DNA of 7,827 bases from Lentisphaerota bacterium. GTDB lineage: Bacteria > Verrucomicrobiota > Kiritimatiellia > RFP12 > UBA1067. A program made the position numbers and the translations under genes. The notes below the pieces were generated by a model. That model ran no database searches. It had not been told where the DNA came from and saw nothing but the letters and a program-made list of their open reading frames with translations. The stretch spans positions 1 through 7,827 of the forward strand of contig SUVZ01000165.1 in NCBI GenBank assembly GCA_015061765.1, read 5' to 3'. Positions 6,910 to 7,827 of this stretch are shown in pieces (the first letter of the stretch is position 1; every line of letters starts with the position of its first letter).

Positions 6910-7827
6910 AACAGTTGATGTGCGCCACTGTGCTGATGGCGGGGCTTTGCTCTTGCGTATCTGCGCCAGAATCCTGGACGAAGGAAAATGACCCTCGTGA
7001 AGTAGGCCGGAAACTGACAGATCTCTTCCTTTCCACTTCTCCGTATGACTACAAGCCAAAGGGATATGTGAGCCGCAGCTATACGTATCCCGACGGCAAG
7101 GTGCGTTATCCGATAGTCTGCGAATGGCTTGCCGCGCTTGAATTTGCAGATGGGATTGGAGACGCCGATCGGGTGAAAAGCCTATGCGCTCCGTTTGAAG
7201 CCTATCACGGTGGATTCATGAAAGACAAGCTGCCTACGCTTCGTCATGTGGATTTTTCCGTGTTCGGTGCATTGCCGCTGGCCATATGCCGCATTACCGG
7301 TGATGATCGGGCTTTGTCCATCGGCTTGCGTTATGCTGACGGGCAGTGGAAAGCCCCCAGCGAGTCTGACGCGCCTCATCCGCATTTCTTCCCTTTGGAG
7401 AAAAGGCGTGCGCTGTTTGAAAAAGGCTATTCTCCAGAGACTCGTCTTTGGGTTGATGACATGTGGATGATCACGATCCTGCAGGTTCAGGCATATTTGG
7501 CCACAGGTAAATCCGTTTACATCGAAAGGGCGGCGAAGGAGATGGCATATTATCTTGATGAGCTGCAGAATCCTGACGGTCTTTTCTATCATGCTCCGGA
7601 TGTTCCGTTCGTATGGGGAAGAGGGGACGGATGGTTCGCTGCAGGTATGGCTCGCCTGCTGCAGCACCTGCCTTCGGAGGACCTGCACCGCGAGCGCATC
7701 CTTTCGGGATACCGGCTCATGATGGATGCTCTGCTCAAGGCCCAGCGTTCGGACGGTCTTTGGGGACAGCTTGTCGGAGATCATGGGTCGTGGGCGGAGA
7801 CTTCGGGATCGGGTATGTTTGCCTATG
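6906..7827 (+). CDS. GH105 unsaturated uronyl hydrolase, lipoprotein-like (3' end outside window)
   Basis: The frame stays open from ATG 6906 to the window edge and gives 307 residues with no stop. The N-terminus MKQLMCATVLMAGLCSC is a signal sequence; LCSC (14-17) is a possible though atypical lipobox, so the enzyme may be lipid-anchored at C17. The body is an (alpha/alpha)6-barrel of the GH88/GH105 type: YPIVCEWLAALEFADGIGD (68-86), WVDDMWM (182-188, where the catalytic Asp of the family lies), QNPDGLFYHAPDVPFVWGRG (221-240), DGWFAAGMARLL (241-252), AQRSDGLWGQL (279-289) and SWAETSGSGMFAY (295-307). GH105 enzymes hydrate the double bond of the unsaturated uronic acid left at the non-reducing end by polysaccharide lyases, which releases the sugar. 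The coupled upstream lyase candidate fits this as a sequential pair. The specificity (rhamnogalacturonan, ulvan or another uronate) is not determinable here. Family proteins are about 350-400 residues, so roughly the last fifth is missing. Confidence 0.92.
   Translation, partial: MKQLMCATVLMAGLCSCVSAPESWTKENDPREVGRKLTDLFLSTSPYDYKPKGYVSRSYTYPDGKVRYPIVCEWLAALEFADGIGDADRVKSLCAPFEAYHGGFMKDKLPTLRHVDFSVFGALPLAICRITGDDRALSIGLRYADGQWKAPSESDAPHPHFFPLEKRRALFEKGYSPETRLWVDDMWMITILQVQAYLATGKSVYIERAAKEMAYYLDELQNPDGLFYHAPDVPFVWGRGDGWFAAGMARLLQHLPSEDLHRERILSGYRLMMDALLKAQRSDGLWGQLVGDHGSWAETSGSGMFAY

Noticed and set aside
7182..7784. 200-codon open frame on the minus strand near the window end
   Set aside because: The + strand frame here encodes clear GH105 motifs and runs off the window edge without a stop. 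The minus frame is its shadow.
1..7827. CRISPR arrays, insertion sequences or long direct repeats
   Set aside because: No regularly spaced repeats, transposase-like frames or terminal inverted repeats were seen by eye. All DNA is accounted for by the operon.

Overview
The window reads as one strand of a polysaccharide-degradation operon from an uncultured-type member of the Planctomycetota-Verrucomicrobiota-Chlamydiota superphylum. Kiritimatiellota, Lentisphaerota or Verrucomicrobiota is most likely. This placement is an inference from the protein families (a DUF4838 glycosidase-like protein, a secreted SUMF1-fold protein, a BNR_4 propeller, a GH105 enzyme), the moderate-to-high GC with mixed codon use, and the absence of any SusC/SusD pair. 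No 16S or ribosomal marker is present to confirm it.

Layout, all on the + strand: (1) 3-521, C-terminal 172 residues of a protein that begins upstream, probably a glycosidase-like TIM-barrel protein ending in a beta-rich domain; (2) 535-714, a 59-residue small ORF with a good ribosome binding site and a signal-peptide-like N-terminus, not recognised; (3) 731-2086, a secreted SUMF1/FGE-fold protein with an N-terminal beta-sandwich; (4) 2096-5230, a 1044-residue secreted protein joining a DUF4838 glycosidase-like module, a beta-sandwich and a C-terminal glycerophosphodiesterase (GDPD) domain; (5) 5227-6909, a BNR_4 beta-propeller resembling ulvan-type polysaccharide lyases and carrying the same N-terminal beta-sandwich as gene 3; (6) 6906-7827, the first 307 residues of a GH105 unsaturated uronyl hydrolase with a lipoprotein-like signal, cut by the window end.

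Genes 4-5 and 5-6 overlap by ATGA and the other gaps are 9-16 bases, so the set is almost certainly co-transcribed and partly translationally coupled. A coherent reading is that the BNR_4 protein cleaves a uronic-acid polysaccharide by beta-elimination. GH105 would then remove the resulting unsaturated uronic acid, and the DUF4838-GDPD protein and the upstream glycosidase-like protein would process other linkages or substituents. The exact polysaccharide cannot be read from the sequence.

No tRNA, rRNA, CRISPR array, insertion sequence, regulator or transporter was found. No convincing promoter or terminator lies inside the window, and there is no gene-free stretch longer than 16 bases if the small ORF is accepted.

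The most unusual items are the DUF4838-GDPD fusion, whose GDPD part keeps the acid/base and metal residues but has lost the HR arginine, and the N-terminal domain shared by two otherwise unrelated neighbours.
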